Notes: generated by a model not told the origin, from the sequence alone. A stretch of DNA of 13,968 nucleotides from Chitinophagaceae bacterium (GCA_947472635.1 CANJDY010000030.1:1-13968), one strand, 5' to 3'; positions 1-7,834 are shown, counted from the stretch's first letter. Numbers and translations are program-made.

Positions 1-539
1 ACAATTCTGTCGTTGGAATGGATAGTTTTGTAAATATGAATTATTCCTTAGTCAAAAAACAAAGTGTTCCCCAGAAAATTTATTCAGTTATTTATCATTC
101 AAGTGTTTTGCATTACATTTTATATAATTTTCATAATTATCTAAAATCGTATGGGGTTGTATTTCCCAATAGCGAATTTAATTTGATACTAAATGACTAT
201 ACTGAAAATAAGGAAAATTGGAAGCGGTCAAAATATTTACTTTCCCAAATTAATAAGGATGTGATTAAAAGAAATATCCAATTGATTGTATTAAAATTCC
301 CTGAAATGAACTTAATAGGATATCCCAAATTATTTATTGGTGCAGATAATGTGATTAAAGCGTTTTTTGATCAATCTCCAGCTGTTACTTATATCAATAG
401 CGTTGATTATTTTAATAGTGAAAGCTCAAAGGATTATATTTTATCAAAATATGATGGTCATCCTAATGAAAGAGCCCATAAAAAAATTGCACAACAAATT
501 TTTAACATCATAAAAAGAACCCCATCCATTCATTTTTAA
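1..539 (+). CDS. SGNH/GDSL-hydrolase-like protein, 3' part only (5' end outside window)
   Basis: The reading frame is open to the left edge of the window (first whole codon at 3), so the ATG at 18 is probably internal and the gene starts upstream. What remains is about 179 residues. The visible diagnostic piece is near the C-terminus: D (453-455), G, H (459-461), P, N, then an ERAHKKIA helix. This matches the Asp/His block V of SGNH hydrolases (the usual D-x-(x)-H-P-N...GH..IA pattern). A beta-strand with LIVLKFPEMN precedes it at about 280-310. The nucleophile Ser block would lie upstream of the window and cannot be checked. In Bacteroidota such proteins are often encoded beside MBOAT acyltransferases and act on O-acetyl groups of surface glycans; that role is only inference here. 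The family call is moderate, the substrate unknown. Confidence 0.55.
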   Translation, partial: NSVVGMDSFVNMNYSLVKKQSVPQKIYSVIYHSSVLHYILYNFHNYLKSYGVVFPNSEFNLILNDYTENKENWKRSKYLLSQINKDVIKRNIQLIVLKFPEMNLIGYPKLFIGADNVIKAFFDQSPAVTYINSVDYFNSESSKDYILSKYDGHPNERAHKKIAQQIFNIIKRTPSIHF

Positions 540-683
540 ATCACGTTAATATTTTTAATTATTTCTTTTTGATCTTTGTTTAAATATTATAATAAATCCT
601 TATCCACCTGAAGAGTTTTATATTCCTACTCCTTGAATTTTTTTCTTATTTCTTTTTAATTTTTCAATTTCAATTTTTCAAGG

Positions 684-1457
684 ATGAAAGTGACTATTAT
701 TACAGTAACCTATAATTCAGGTTATTTCCTAGAACAATGTATTCAATCTGTCATTGCTCAAAATTATCACAATATTGAGTATATTATCGTAGATGGGGGG
801 TCTACCGACAATACATTGGATATTATTAATCGATATCAATCTTTTATCAGTAAATGGATTTCTGAAAAAGATGGAGGTATGTATGATGCAATTAATAAGG
901 GTATTCAGATGGCTACTGGCGATGTCATTGGAACTTTGAATAGTGATGACCTTTTTGCATCCAGTGATGTGATTGATGCCATTGTCAATACATTTGACCG
1001 TTATGGGGTAGCTGCAGTATATGGGGATATTGTATATGTTCACCAAATTAACACAGGTAAAGTAGTTCGGCAATGGAATGGAGGAGACTATAATCGTACT
1101 AATATTAATTTTGGATGGATGCCCGCTCACCCTTCATTTTATATTAACAAAGCTGTTCTTCAAAATGGTGGAAATTATGATTCCAAATTCACTTCTTCCG
1201 CTGATTACGAATTTATGACTCGATATTTATATAATCATAAAATTTCAGCTCAGTATCTTCCTAAGTTGATTGTTAAAATGCGTATCGGAGGTATGAGTAA
1301 TCAAAGTCTATATAAACGCCTTTTAGCTAATCGGAAAGATTACCAGGCTATGAAAAAAAATAATATTCCCCTTGCCTGGTTAGTGGCTATTTTCAAACCT
1401 CTTCGTAAAATCCCCCAGTTTAAGTATCAAATTACTGCTCCTCTTAGGTATTTTTAA
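684..1457 (+). CDS. Family 2 glycosyltransferase (GT-A fold, WcaA/WcaE-like)
   Basis: This 257-residue protein should transfer a sugar from a nucleotide-sugar donor to a growing surface glycan at the cytoplasmic face of the inner membrane. It opens with a GT-A strand (VTIITVTYNSG, 3-13), then IIVDGGSTDNT (34-44), the conserved SEKDGGMYDAINKGI block (60-74), and the metal-binding NSDD motif (86-89, D88/D89). The SADYE segment (172-176) is where the catalytic base is expected in this family. There are no membrane segments, and the length is normal for compact GT2 enzymes. The ATG at 684 is preceded by AAGG directly against the codon, too close to be a useful Shine-Dalgarno. It lies 144 bases after the SGNH-like gene and 166 bases before the ABC exporter, so it may be transcribed separately. 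Donor and acceptor sugars cannot be told from sequence. Confidence 0.9.
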   Translation: MKVTIITVTYNSGYFLEQCIQSVIAQNYHNIEYIIVDGGSTDNTLDIINRYQSFISKWISEKDGGMYDAINKGIQMATGDVIGTLNSDDLFASSDVIDAIVNTFDRYGVAAVYGDIVYVHQINTGKVVRQWNGGDYNRTNINFGWMPAHPSFYINKAVLQNGGNYDSKFTSSADYEFMTRYLYNHKISAQYLPKLIVKMRIGGMSNQSLYKRLLANRKDYQAMKKNNIPLAWLVAIFKPLRKIPQFKYQITAPLRYF

Positions 1458-1572
1458 TCAGTTATTTCACGTTTTTGCTAAATATGTATAGTGTCATATT
1501 TTCTTCGTTAGTTTTTTTAGGTACTTTTTTGAATTATTCCTATTATCGTATTTATCAGTAATTTTTGCTGCT

Positions 1573-1580
1573 TAAGTTTG
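1573..1580 (+). promoter_or_regulatory. Possible Bacteroidota-type -7 element for the ABC exporter
   Basis: TAAGTTTG at 1573-1580 is a perfect match to the Bacteroidota -7 consensus TAnnTTTG. Eighteen bases upstream lies TTTA (1551-1554), one mismatch from the -33 TTTG. Transcription would begin a few bases after 1580, leaving a leader of about 35 bases before the ATG at 1624. The -33 box is imperfect and the surroundings are AT-rich, so a chance match is possible. Confidence 0.4.
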
Positions 1581-1623
1581 TTTATGGCTGTTCCTTCTGT
1601 CTAATTTATTACTTTTGCTATTA

Positions 1624-3480
1624 ATGAAACATCTCGCAGCGCTTAATCCTTTTTTTTGGAAATACAGGTATCGATTTCTGTTTGGGGTCATTTTTATCCT
1701 ACTTACCAACTATTTTCGGATTCTTGCTCCTCAATTAACTGGGTATGTTGTCAATACAGTCGTAACAAGTTCTTCTGCTGGGACTATCAATCTATCTCAC
1801 CCACCAACTATTCATAAAAAAGAATATGATTTTGTTGTTCAACTGATTATTGCCAAACTTGAACCCCAAACCTTTAGCTCTAAGATTGTATGGTGTAGTA
1901 TTATTTTATTACTGCTTGCATTAATTAGTGGTTTTTTCATGTTTTTGATGCGTCAAACAATTATTGTTATGAGTCGTTTGATTGAATTTAGCCAAAAAAA
2001 CCAGGTATTTAACCATTACCAGCAATTAGACACTAATTTTTATAAAACACATAGTACTGGTGATTTAATGAGTCGAATTTCAGAAGATGTAAGTCGGGTA
2101 AGAATGTATACTGGTCCTGCTTTGATGTATTTCATCAACTTGGCGGCAATTCTATTTTTTAGCATCTATTTCATGATCCAAGCTAGCCCTAAACTTACCC
2201 TAATTGCGTTATCACCCTTACCCTTACTCGCAATTACTATTTATTTTGTAAATACCATTATTAATAAAAAGAGTGAACGTATTCAGGAGTTGTTGAGTGA
2301 TCTCACTTCTAATGCCCAGGAATCTTATAGTGGAATAAGGGTAATTAAGTCATTTGTTCAAGAAAAATCCATGCTCGGCTTTTTTTCAAATAATAGTGAG
2401 TTATATAAAAAAAATGCACTTGCATTGGCCAAAACAGAAGCCATCTATTTTCCAAGTATTGGATTATTGATAGGTTTAAGTACCCTAATTACTATTATGG
2501 TGGGGGGAATGGATGTGGTGAATGGATTACCTGGCAGTAGCATGGGTACGATCGCAGAGTTTGTGCTGTATATCCAAATGCTTACTTTTCCCGTCAGTGC
2601 CATTGGTTGGACAGCCAGTATGACGCAGCGAGCTGCTGCCTCTCAAAAAAGGATTAATGAATTTCTACTAACTACTCCTACTATTCAGCAATCCAAAGCT
2701 TCATTAAAGCCTTCCATTAGCCAAAATATCAATTTCACTGCTGTTGATTTTAGGTATCCCCATACTGGTATTCATGCTATCAAAGATTTTTCACTAGAAA
2801 TAGGGAAAGGTGAAAAAATTGCTATTGTCGGTAGGACGGGTTCCGGGAAATCTACTATCGCTCAACTACTCCTTAGAATGTATGACGCCGATAACGGTTT
2901 AATACTGTATGATAAGGTTCCGATTGATAAGATCGATATTCAATGGTTGCGTTCCCAAATCAGTTATGTGCCGCAGGATGTATTTTTATTTAGCGAAACT
3001 GTTCAAAATAATATTGCTTTTGGAGTTGATTCAGCCAGTTTGGAGGAGGTTATTCAGGCAGCCAAAATTGCAGGTATACATAATGAAATCGAAGGGTTCT
3101 CCAATGGGTATCAAACAATGATAGGAGAAAGGGGCGTAACGCTGAGTGGAGGACAAAAACAGCGAATTTCAATTGCAAGGGCTTTATTAAAGAATCCTGC
3201 ATTGGTAATTTTTGATGACTGTTTGAGTGCTGTAGATGCGAAAACCGAAAAGGAAATTTTGAATAATTTGAATATTTGGTGGAAGGATAAGACAGCCGTG
3301 ATTATTACTCACCGAATTTTTTCTTTGCTTCAATTTGATAAGGTAATTGTGTTCGATGATGGCAAAATTATTGAGCAGGGAACCCATGCTGATTTATTGA
3401 AGCAAAATGGATTTTATGCGGAAATGTATGCTCGTCAGCAGCAACAGGAAGGGGACAAATCAATTTTTGAGCTCATTTAA
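1624..3480 (+). CDS. ABC-type exporter, fused TMD-NBD half-transporter (MsbA/YheI-like)
   Basis: This 618-residue protein is an ATP-driven exporter that should dimerise in the inner membrane. I prefer the ATG at 1624; a TTG at 1615 would add only three residues. The N-terminal half has six hydrophobic segments, with a long polar loop of about 40 residues between the first two. The C-terminal ATPase domain is complete: Walker A GRTGSGKST (403-411, K409), Q-loop Q451, signature LSGGQ (507-511), Walker B ending at D531, D-loop SAVD (535-538) and H-loop H563. The residue after the Walker B Asp, normally the catalytic Glu, is Asp (D532). This is the form found in the degenerate half of heterodimeric exporters such as BmrC/YheI, yet no partner gene is visible nearby. 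The substrate could be a lipid, drug, peptide or glycan intermediate. It is not of the Wzm/Wzt capsule type and is probably independent of the Wzx/Wzy cassette. Confidence 0.9.
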   Translation: MKHLAALNPFFWKYRYRFLFGVIFILLTNYFRILAPQLTGYVVNTVVTSSSAGTINLSHPPTIHKKEYDFVVQLIIAKLEPQTFSSKIVWCSIILLLLALISGFFMFLMRQTIIVMSRLIEFSQKNQVFNHYQQLDTNFYKTHSTGDLMSRISEDVSRVRMYTGPALMYFINLAAILFFSIYFMIQASPKLTLIALSPLPLLAITIYFVNTIINKKSERIQELLSDLTSNAQESYSGIRVIKSFVQEKSMLGFFSNNSELYKKNALALAKTEAIYFPSIGLLIGLSTLITIMVGGMDVVNGLPGSSMGTIAEFVLYIQMLTFPVSAIGWTASMTQRAAASQKRINEFLLTTPTIQQSKASLKPSISQNINFTAVDFRYPHTGIHAIKDFSLEIGKGEKIAIVGRTGSGKSTIAQLLLRMYDADNGLILYDKVPIDKIDIQWLRSQISYVPQDVFLFSETVQNNIAFGVDSASLEEVIQAAKIAGIHNEIEGFSNGYQTMIGERGVTLSGGQKQRISIARALLKNPALVIFDDCLSAVDAKTEKEILNNLNIWWKDKTAVIITHRIFSLLQFDKVIVFDDGKIIEQGTHADLLKQNGFYAEMYARQQQQEGDKSIFELI

Positions 3481-3552
3481 ACGGAGATTTTATGAATAAG
3501 TGACTGTTTTTTAAGTAAGAAAGCCTAAGTTCTTTTAAAATATGACTGATTA

Positions 3553-3583
3553 TTTTGCTATTTCAAAAACAGGTATATCTTTG
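3553..3583 (+). promoter_or_regulatory. Bacteroidota housekeeping promoter for the DUF3276 gene
   Basis: TTTTG (3553-3557) and TATCTTTG (3576-3583) match the Bacteroidota -33 (TTTG) and -7 (TAnnTTTG) boxes, separated by 18 bases. Transcription should start just downstream, giving a leader of roughly 40 bases before the GTG at 3633. This is the best promoter match in the window. Confidence 0.7.
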
Positions 3584-3632
3584 TCATGTTTTTAATTAAT
3601 ATAATATCCATTCATCCAAAAAAATTACAACT

Positions 3633-4100
3633 GTGGCGTACGAAAACAATGACAAAAAAATGGAAAGCGTTTATAGTAAACGCATTAGAGCAGGGAAACG
3701 TAGGACTTACTTTTTTGATGTAAGGGAAACTCGTGGTAGTGACTACTATTTAACAATTACAGAAAGCCGTAAACGCTTTGATTCTGAAGGCTATGATAGG
3801 CACAAGATTTTTTTGTATAAAGAAGATTTTAATAAGTTTATAAAGGGGCTTGCTGAGGCGATTGACTATGTTAAGACTGATTTAATGCCAGACTTTGATT
3901 TTGATGCTTTCAATCATGACAATCCTTATGAAGGTGAAGATGGACAGTATCAAAGTGCACCTTCGGAAAATGTTGACAATGAAAGTACAGTAGTTGTAAT
4001 TTCAGCTGAAAATGAAGAAGTAGTTCCTCCAATTTCAATTGAACCCGCATCTCAGGAACCGCTTGATAACGGCAGTAATGAGGAAGTTGATAAATGGTAA
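3633..4100 (+). CDS. DUF3276 / PUR-alpha-like nucleic-acid-binding protein
   Basis: This 155-residue cytoplasmic protein belongs to the DUF3276 family, which is widespread in Bacteroidota and structurally related to PUR-alpha, a single-stranded DNA/RNA-binding fold (also Borrelia BpuR). The conserved core runs from about residue 12 to 98: YSKRIRAGKRRTYFFDVRET, then DYYLTITESRKR and HKIFLYKEDFNKF. The basic and aromatic strands are those used for nucleic-acid contact in PUR repeats. From about residue 100 the tail is acidic, low in complexity and probably disordered. The start is GTG at 3633, giving the family-like N-terminus MAYENNDKK; an ATG nine codons later (3660) would still leave the core intact. 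It has its own promoter and terminator, so it is likely a conserved gene that happens to sit beside the polysaccharide locus. The exact cellular role is not settled for this family. Confidence 0.9.
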   Translation: MAYENNDKKMESVYSKRIRAGKRRTYFFDVRETRGSDYYLTITESRKRFDSEGYDRHKIFLYKEDFNKFIKGLAEAIDYVKTDLMPDFDFDAFNHDNPYEGEDGQYQSAPSENVDNESTVVVISAENEEVVPPISIEPASQEPLDNGSNEEVDKW

Positions 4101-4125
4101 TAATTTTTTGTAGAATTTTATTATT

Positions 4126-4153
4126 AGTCCTCCACTTTTGTGGAGGATTTTTT
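4126..4153 (+). terminator. Strong Rho-independent terminator after the DUF3276 gene
   Basis: A perfect 8-bp stem (TCCTCCAC at 4128-4135 with GTGGAGGA at 4140-4147) closes a TTTT loop and is followed by six T (4148-4153). Two further pairs (A-T and G-T) may extend the stem at its base. It lies 25 bases past the stop codon and insulates this gene from the export operon downstream. Confidence 0.9.
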
Positions 4154-4574
4154 GTTGTAAAAAAAATGAGTTATCGAATTGATAGTGATACTAATATTTT
4201 TTTAGCTCCATTATACATTTAAAATGAATGTTTTCTTAATCTAACCTGAATGTTATCATTTTAGGGTTGCCATTTATTCCGAATTTATATAGAATATTTA
4301 TTTTTATTATTTTTTTTTAAAAAATTTGGAATACAAAGTATTAAATATTAAATTTACTTAATATATTATTTTAGCTAATAAAATTCCATTCTTCCTACGA
4401 TTACTAGTTATCCACCCTTCTATATTTATAGTTTAATTCATTCCTACCAAGAATTAGTCCTCTGTTTGAAGTATTAAATAGTACCTGTTTAATAGGTCTG
4501 CAGCCCTCCTAAGAACAAGCTTCATCTTTTACCTTTTTACATGCTGTTTTTTTCAACATTATAATATTAATTGT
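4154..4574 (+). other. AT-rich intergenic region upstream of the export operon
   Basis: This stretch of 421 bases has no credible gene on either strand; the longest notable plus-strand ORF is an 18-codon chance frame at 4166-4222. It holds runs of A and T (around 4311-4325) and a short direct repeat of TATTAAA near 4340-4353. The promoter of the wza-wzc operon should lie here, but I found no full TTTG/TAnnTTTG pair. The nearest partial -7 matches are TATATTTA (4421-4428) and TCTGTTTG (4461-4468), neither with a good -33 box. A long untranslated leader is possible. Confidence 0.5.
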
Positions 4575-5360
4575 ATGGCCAAACCGATTGTATCGCTAAT
4601 GCTTTTATTTCAATTGATTTTGTTTTTTTCTTCATGTATCAGCACTAAGAATTCAGTATATCTTAACAACGCAGTCGATTCCAGCTATTTGCAAATAGCT
4701 GTTGAGGCTGACAATTTAATTCAAAATAATGACATCCTAAGTATTGCAATTACTAGTCTTAATCCTGATGCCTCCGCGTTATTTAATACTACTAATAATT
4801 TGGTTATCAGTTCTACTTCATCAGTTGGCAATAATTCACAGTCTTCGGGTTACCTGGTAAATTCGGAAGGGTTTATTCAATTGCCTATTTTAGGAAATAT
4901 CCAGGCTGCTGGTCTTACAAAAAATCAGGTAAAAAACAATATCACCCAAATGGTATTGGATAAGAAATTACTTATAGATCCTATTGTAAACATACGGCAT
5001 CTCAATTTCGAGGTAACAGTAATTGGCGAAGTGGGTCATCCAACAGTCATTAACGTTCCAAATGAAAAGATATCCCTGCTAAAAGCACTAGGTCTTGCCG
5101 GAGACATTACAATTTATGGTAAAAAGGACAATGTTTTAGTGATAAGGGAAACCCAAGGTAATAAGAAGGTGAAACATGTTGACCTAAATTCAAAGGATTT
5201 TCTCACATCGCCTTATTACTATTTGCTTCCCAATGATGTGGTATATGTTGAACCCAATAAGGATAAGGTGGCTAGCGTTGGGCGTGGCCGTCAATTGGTT
5301 CCAGCACTTTTATCTGGTTTATCAGTAATTGTAATTGTTTTAGATAGAATTATAAAATAA
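4575..5360 (+). CDS. wza: Wza-like polysaccharide export outer-membrane lipoprotein
   Basis: This 261-residue lipoprotein should form the outer-membrane end of the capsule/exopolysaccharide export channel. The N-terminus is a signal peptide (hydrophobic 6-18) with lipobox FSSC; Cys21 would be lipidated. The polysaccharide export domain covers about 35-140, with NDILSIAITSLNPD (53-66) and GFIQLPILGNIQAAGLTKNQV at about 98-118. An SLBB-type domain follows from about 147 (VTVIGEVGHPTVINVP). A single hydrophobic helix near the C-terminus (about 242-258, LLSGLSVIVIVLDRIIK) corresponds to the amphipathic/membrane helix by which Wza crosses the outer membrane. It is shorter than E. coli Wza (about 380 residues), as is usual in Bacteroidota. 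The ATG at 4575 has no Shine-Dalgarno sequence, and the kinase gene starts one base after the stop, so the two are co-transcribed. The family call is firm; the symbol is by analogy. Confidence 0.92.
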   Translation: MAKPIVSLMLLFQLILFFSSCISTKNSVYLNNAVDSSYLQIAVEADNLIQNNDILSIAITSLNPDASALFNTTNNLVISSTSSVGNNSQSSGYLVNSEGFIQLPILGNIQAAGLTKNQVKNNITQMVLDKKLLIDPIVNIRHLNFEVTVIGEVGHPTVINVPNEKISLLKALGLAGDITIYGKKDNVLVIRETQGNKKVKHVDLNSKDFLTSPYYYLLPNDVVYVEPNKDKVASVGRGRQLVPALLSGLSVIVIVLDRIIK

Positions 5361-5361
5361 T

Positions 5362-7701
5362 ATGGAGAAAAGCAATCGTAAACTGCTAGCTCAAAAAGAG
5401 GAAAGTCTTTTTGTGAAAATGATTAATAAGTATCTGGCATATTGGCCAATATTTCTATTATTTCTTTTTTTTTCATCGAGCCTTGGTTATGGATATATAC
5501 TGTATGTATCTCCAAAATATGAAGCAACGGCTTCTCTTATTATAATGGATGAAAAAAAAGGCAATGATGATTCTAAATTGATGGAGTCCATTAATATGAT
5601 TAATGCTAAAAAGATAATAGAGAATGAAATTGAAGTGTTACATTCTAGGCCACTGGTTGATAATGTTGTCAAAAAATTACATTTATATGCACCTGTTTTT
5701 CAAGAAGGTAAATATAATTTTGTATCTGCTTACAATGAAGCACCTCTCACTATAGAGGCTTTTAATCCAAGTTTAATTAAAAAGGGTAAGGAAAAGTTGT
5801 ACTTGAAATATGACGCCTTAAACGGTATTGTATTTATAAACAATCAGCGACTAGGATCCGTCAATGAATGGCTTAATACTGTATTTGGGAAATTTAGATT
5901 TACAGTAAATTCGAAATACAAAATATCAAATAAGCAATACCCGTATTATTTCCAACTTCTTGATGTTAAAGAAGCCGCCGAAGTGATATTGGGAAATCTG
6001 AAGGTGGCAGCCTCAAATAAATTATCCAGTGTTATTAATTTAAGTTATCGGGATTATAAAACTAATTTGGCAGAAGATGTTTTGAATGAACTCATTATAG
6101 CATATAATAATGAAGCGATTGTTGAAAAAAATGCATTAGCAAAAAAAACGCTCTCACTAATTGAAGAAAGGTTAAATATAGTTGGCGGTGATCTAAATAC
6201 GATTGAACAAAAGATTCAGCAATATAAGGCTGGGAGTGAGGCGGTAGATATTAGTACCCAAGGTCAATTATTTTTACAAAATGTAAGTGCAAATGATCAG
6301 AAATTAAGTGATGTTAATATGCAGTTGTCTGTAATTAACCAGCTTGAGAATCATATCAAGACTAATAGTAGCAATGTGGGTATTTCACCTTCCACGCTAG
6401 GTGTTAGTGATCCAACTTTGTCACAATTGTTAAATAGTTTAAATGTAGCTGAGTTGGAGCGAGAAAAACTCAAAAAAACGGTTGCAGAAAATAATCCTTT
6501 ACTGGTTTCTGTTACTGATCAAATCAATAAAATTAAACCCAATATTATCGACAATATTCAAAGCCAACGTAATAATTTAGAAGCCAATAAAAAATATTTA
6601 TCTGTTACCAACAGTCGCTATAACAGCATGTTGCATTCCATTCCAGTTAAAGAAAGACAATTACTTGAAATTAGTAGGGATCAAAATATTAAAAGTGGAA
6701 TTTATTCATTCTTACTTCAGAAGAGAGAGGAAAGTGAGTTGTCTTATGCGTCAAATTTATCAGATACTAGGATTGTAAATTATGCTCAATCTTCTAATAC
6801 TCCGGTTAGCCCAAATAAACTTATTATTCTTGCAGCTATTATAATTTCAGCATTTGGATTGCCCATTGCCTTGGTTAATACGATGGAGATATTTAGTCCA
6901 ACTATCCTTTACAGGAATGAAATTGAAGCGCTTACTTCCATTCCAATCATTGGAGAATTGGGATATAATAAGTCAAAAAAACAGTTGTTGATTGAGGCTG
7001 GAAAACGAAGTTTTATTGCAGAAGAATTTAGAAAAATTCGATTTTCATTACAATATTTAGGTATTGACTCTACTCATAATAAAATATTGCTTACTTCCAG
7101 TATATCTGGTGAAGGAAAAAGTTTTATTGCAGCTAATCTGGCAATAAGTTTTTCGTTAACAGGAAAAAAAGTTGCATTAGTAGACCTTGATTTGCACAAT
7201 GCCTCGCTTGGAAAAATATTTAATAAGTATAATGATCCAGGAGTGTGCGATTATTTGACGGGTAAAAAAAGTGTAGAAGAAATTATTAATCCAGTACTTG
7301 AATATGACAATTTGTATATTATTTCTTCTGGGGGTATTCAAGAAGATCCTTCTGAATTACTTGAAAATGGAATGATTGAACATATGATTTCTTCGTTGGG
7401 TAAGCGTTTTGATGTTTTGATAATTGATACAGCACCTATTGTGTTAGTTACAGATGCTCATGTATTATCTGCCTGCTGCGACACTACATTGTACGTTGTT
7501 AGGCATAAGTATACCCCTAAAATTCTTTTAAAAAGATTTGATGACAATAATGAAGTGAATCCTCTTACCAATCCGGCTATTATTTTCAACGGTATTAAAA
7601 AGAGAGGCTATTTGAAAAGCAACTATGGCTATGGATACGGCTACACCTATGGTGATAAATCAAAGTACAAGATGGCTGTAAAAAACAAGTCTGTCGTTTA
7701 A
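5362..7701 (+). CDS. wzc: Wzc-like chain-length regulator and bacterial tyrosine kinase
   Basis: This 779-residue inner-membrane protein combines a polysaccharide co-polymerase with a BY-kinase that autophosphorylates and controls chain length and export with Wza. In order: TM1 (about 27-49), a Wzz-type periplasmic region, a long coiled-coil stretch (about 260-425), a GNVR-like segment (about 432-470), TM2 (about 487-508) and the cytoplasmic kinase. The kinase has the E-x2-R-x2-R oligomerisation motif (E554, R557, R560), Walker A SISGEGKS (580-587, K586), Walker A' LVDLDLH (606-612) and Walker B VLIIDTAP (D689). The last 30 residues hold seven tyrosines (750, 755, 757, 759, 761, 763, 769), the expected autophosphorylation cluster. 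The Walker A' motif usually ends in Arg (DxDxR); here it is His612. A PSELL motif lies before Walker B. The gene begins one base after wza. A matching phosphatase (Wzb-like) is not in the window. Confidence 0.93.
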   Translation: MEKSNRKLLAQKEESLFVKMINKYLAYWPIFLLFLFFSSSLGYGYILYVSPKYEATASLIIMDEKKGNDDSKLMESINMINAKKIIENEIEVLHSRPLVDNVVKKLHLYAPVFQEGKYNFVSAYNEAPLTIEAFNPSLIKKGKEKLYLKYDALNGIVFINNQRLGSVNEWLNTVFGKFRFTVNSKYKISNKQYPYYFQLLDVKEAAEVILGNLKVAASNKLSSVINLSYRDYKTNLAEDVLNELIIAYNNEAIVEKNALAKKTLSLIEERLNIVGGDLNTIEQKIQQYKAGSEAVDISTQGQLFLQNVSANDQKLSDVNMQLSVINQLENHIKTNSSNVGISPSTLGVSDPTLSQLLNSLNVAELEREKLKKTVAENNPLLVSVTDQINKIKPNIIDNIQSQRNNLEANKKYLSVTNSRYNSMLHSIPVKERQLLEISRDQNIKSGIYSFLLQKREESELSYASNLSDTRIVNYAQSSNTPVSPNKLIILAAIIISAFGLPIALVNTMEIFSPTILYRNEIEALTSIPIIGELGYNKSKKQLLIEAGKRSFIAEEFRKIRFSLQYLGIDSTHNKILLTSSISGEGKSFIAANLAISFSLTGKKVALVDLDLHNASLGKIFNKYNDPGVCDYLTGKKSVEEIINPVLEYDNLYIISSGGIQEDPSELLENGMIEHMISSLGKRFDVLIIDTAPIVLVTDAHVLSACCDTTLYVVRHKYTPKILLKRFDDNNEVNPLTNPAIIFNGIKKRGYLKSNYGYGYGYTYGDKSKYKMAVKNKSVV

Positions 7702-7740
7702 GAATTTAAATTTATTTATTTATTATATTTTATTTTAACT

Positions 7741-7771
7741 GTCATTCATGTGACTGAGTTCGGCGAAGCCT
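7741..7771. repeat. Small GC-rich hairpin-forming island, possibly a REP-like remnant
   Basis: GTCA (7741-7744) can pair with TGAC (7751-7754), and GGC (7762-7764) with GCC (7768-7770) around GAA. The island stands out in very AT-rich DNA between wzc and the cassette. From memory, its look (GTCATTC ... CTGAG ... CGAAG) resembles short palindromic intergenic repeats common in Bacteroidota genomes. There is only one copy here and the stems are short, so this is tentative. No T run follows, so it is not a convincing terminator. Confidence 0.25.
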
Positions 7772-7834
7772 TGTATTGTATTATTCAAGATAGAGAAAAT
7801 TGTTCATTTTTTAACATTCACTGATAAGATTAAT

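Noticed and set aside
571..578. GATCTTTG as a possible -7 promoter box for the first GT2
   Set aside because: One mismatch in the -7 box and no TTG at the right distance upstream.
658..681. Direct repeat of AATTTTTCAA, two copies 14 bases apart, just before the GT2 start
   Set aside because: Low-complexity T-rich DNA; the repeat is short, and nothing links it to a known regulator.
729..1130. 133-codon minus-strand ORF inside the first GT2 gene
   Set aside because: It lies wholly opposite a gene with full GT2 motifs, and its translation shows no recognisable domain. It is a shadow frame.
2909..3387. Short plus- and minus-strand ORFs inside the ABC exporter ATPase domain
   Set aside because: Both overlap the well-conserved nucleotide-binding domain in other frames and have no features of their own.
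3503..3540. Weak AAGAA/TTCTT stem after the ABC exporter as a terminator
   Set aside because: Only five A-T-rich pairs and a mixed tail; too unstable to support a call.
4166..4222. 18-codon ORF in the long intergenic region
   Set aside because: Too short, no start signal or hydrophobic pattern, and expected by chance in such AT-rich DNA.
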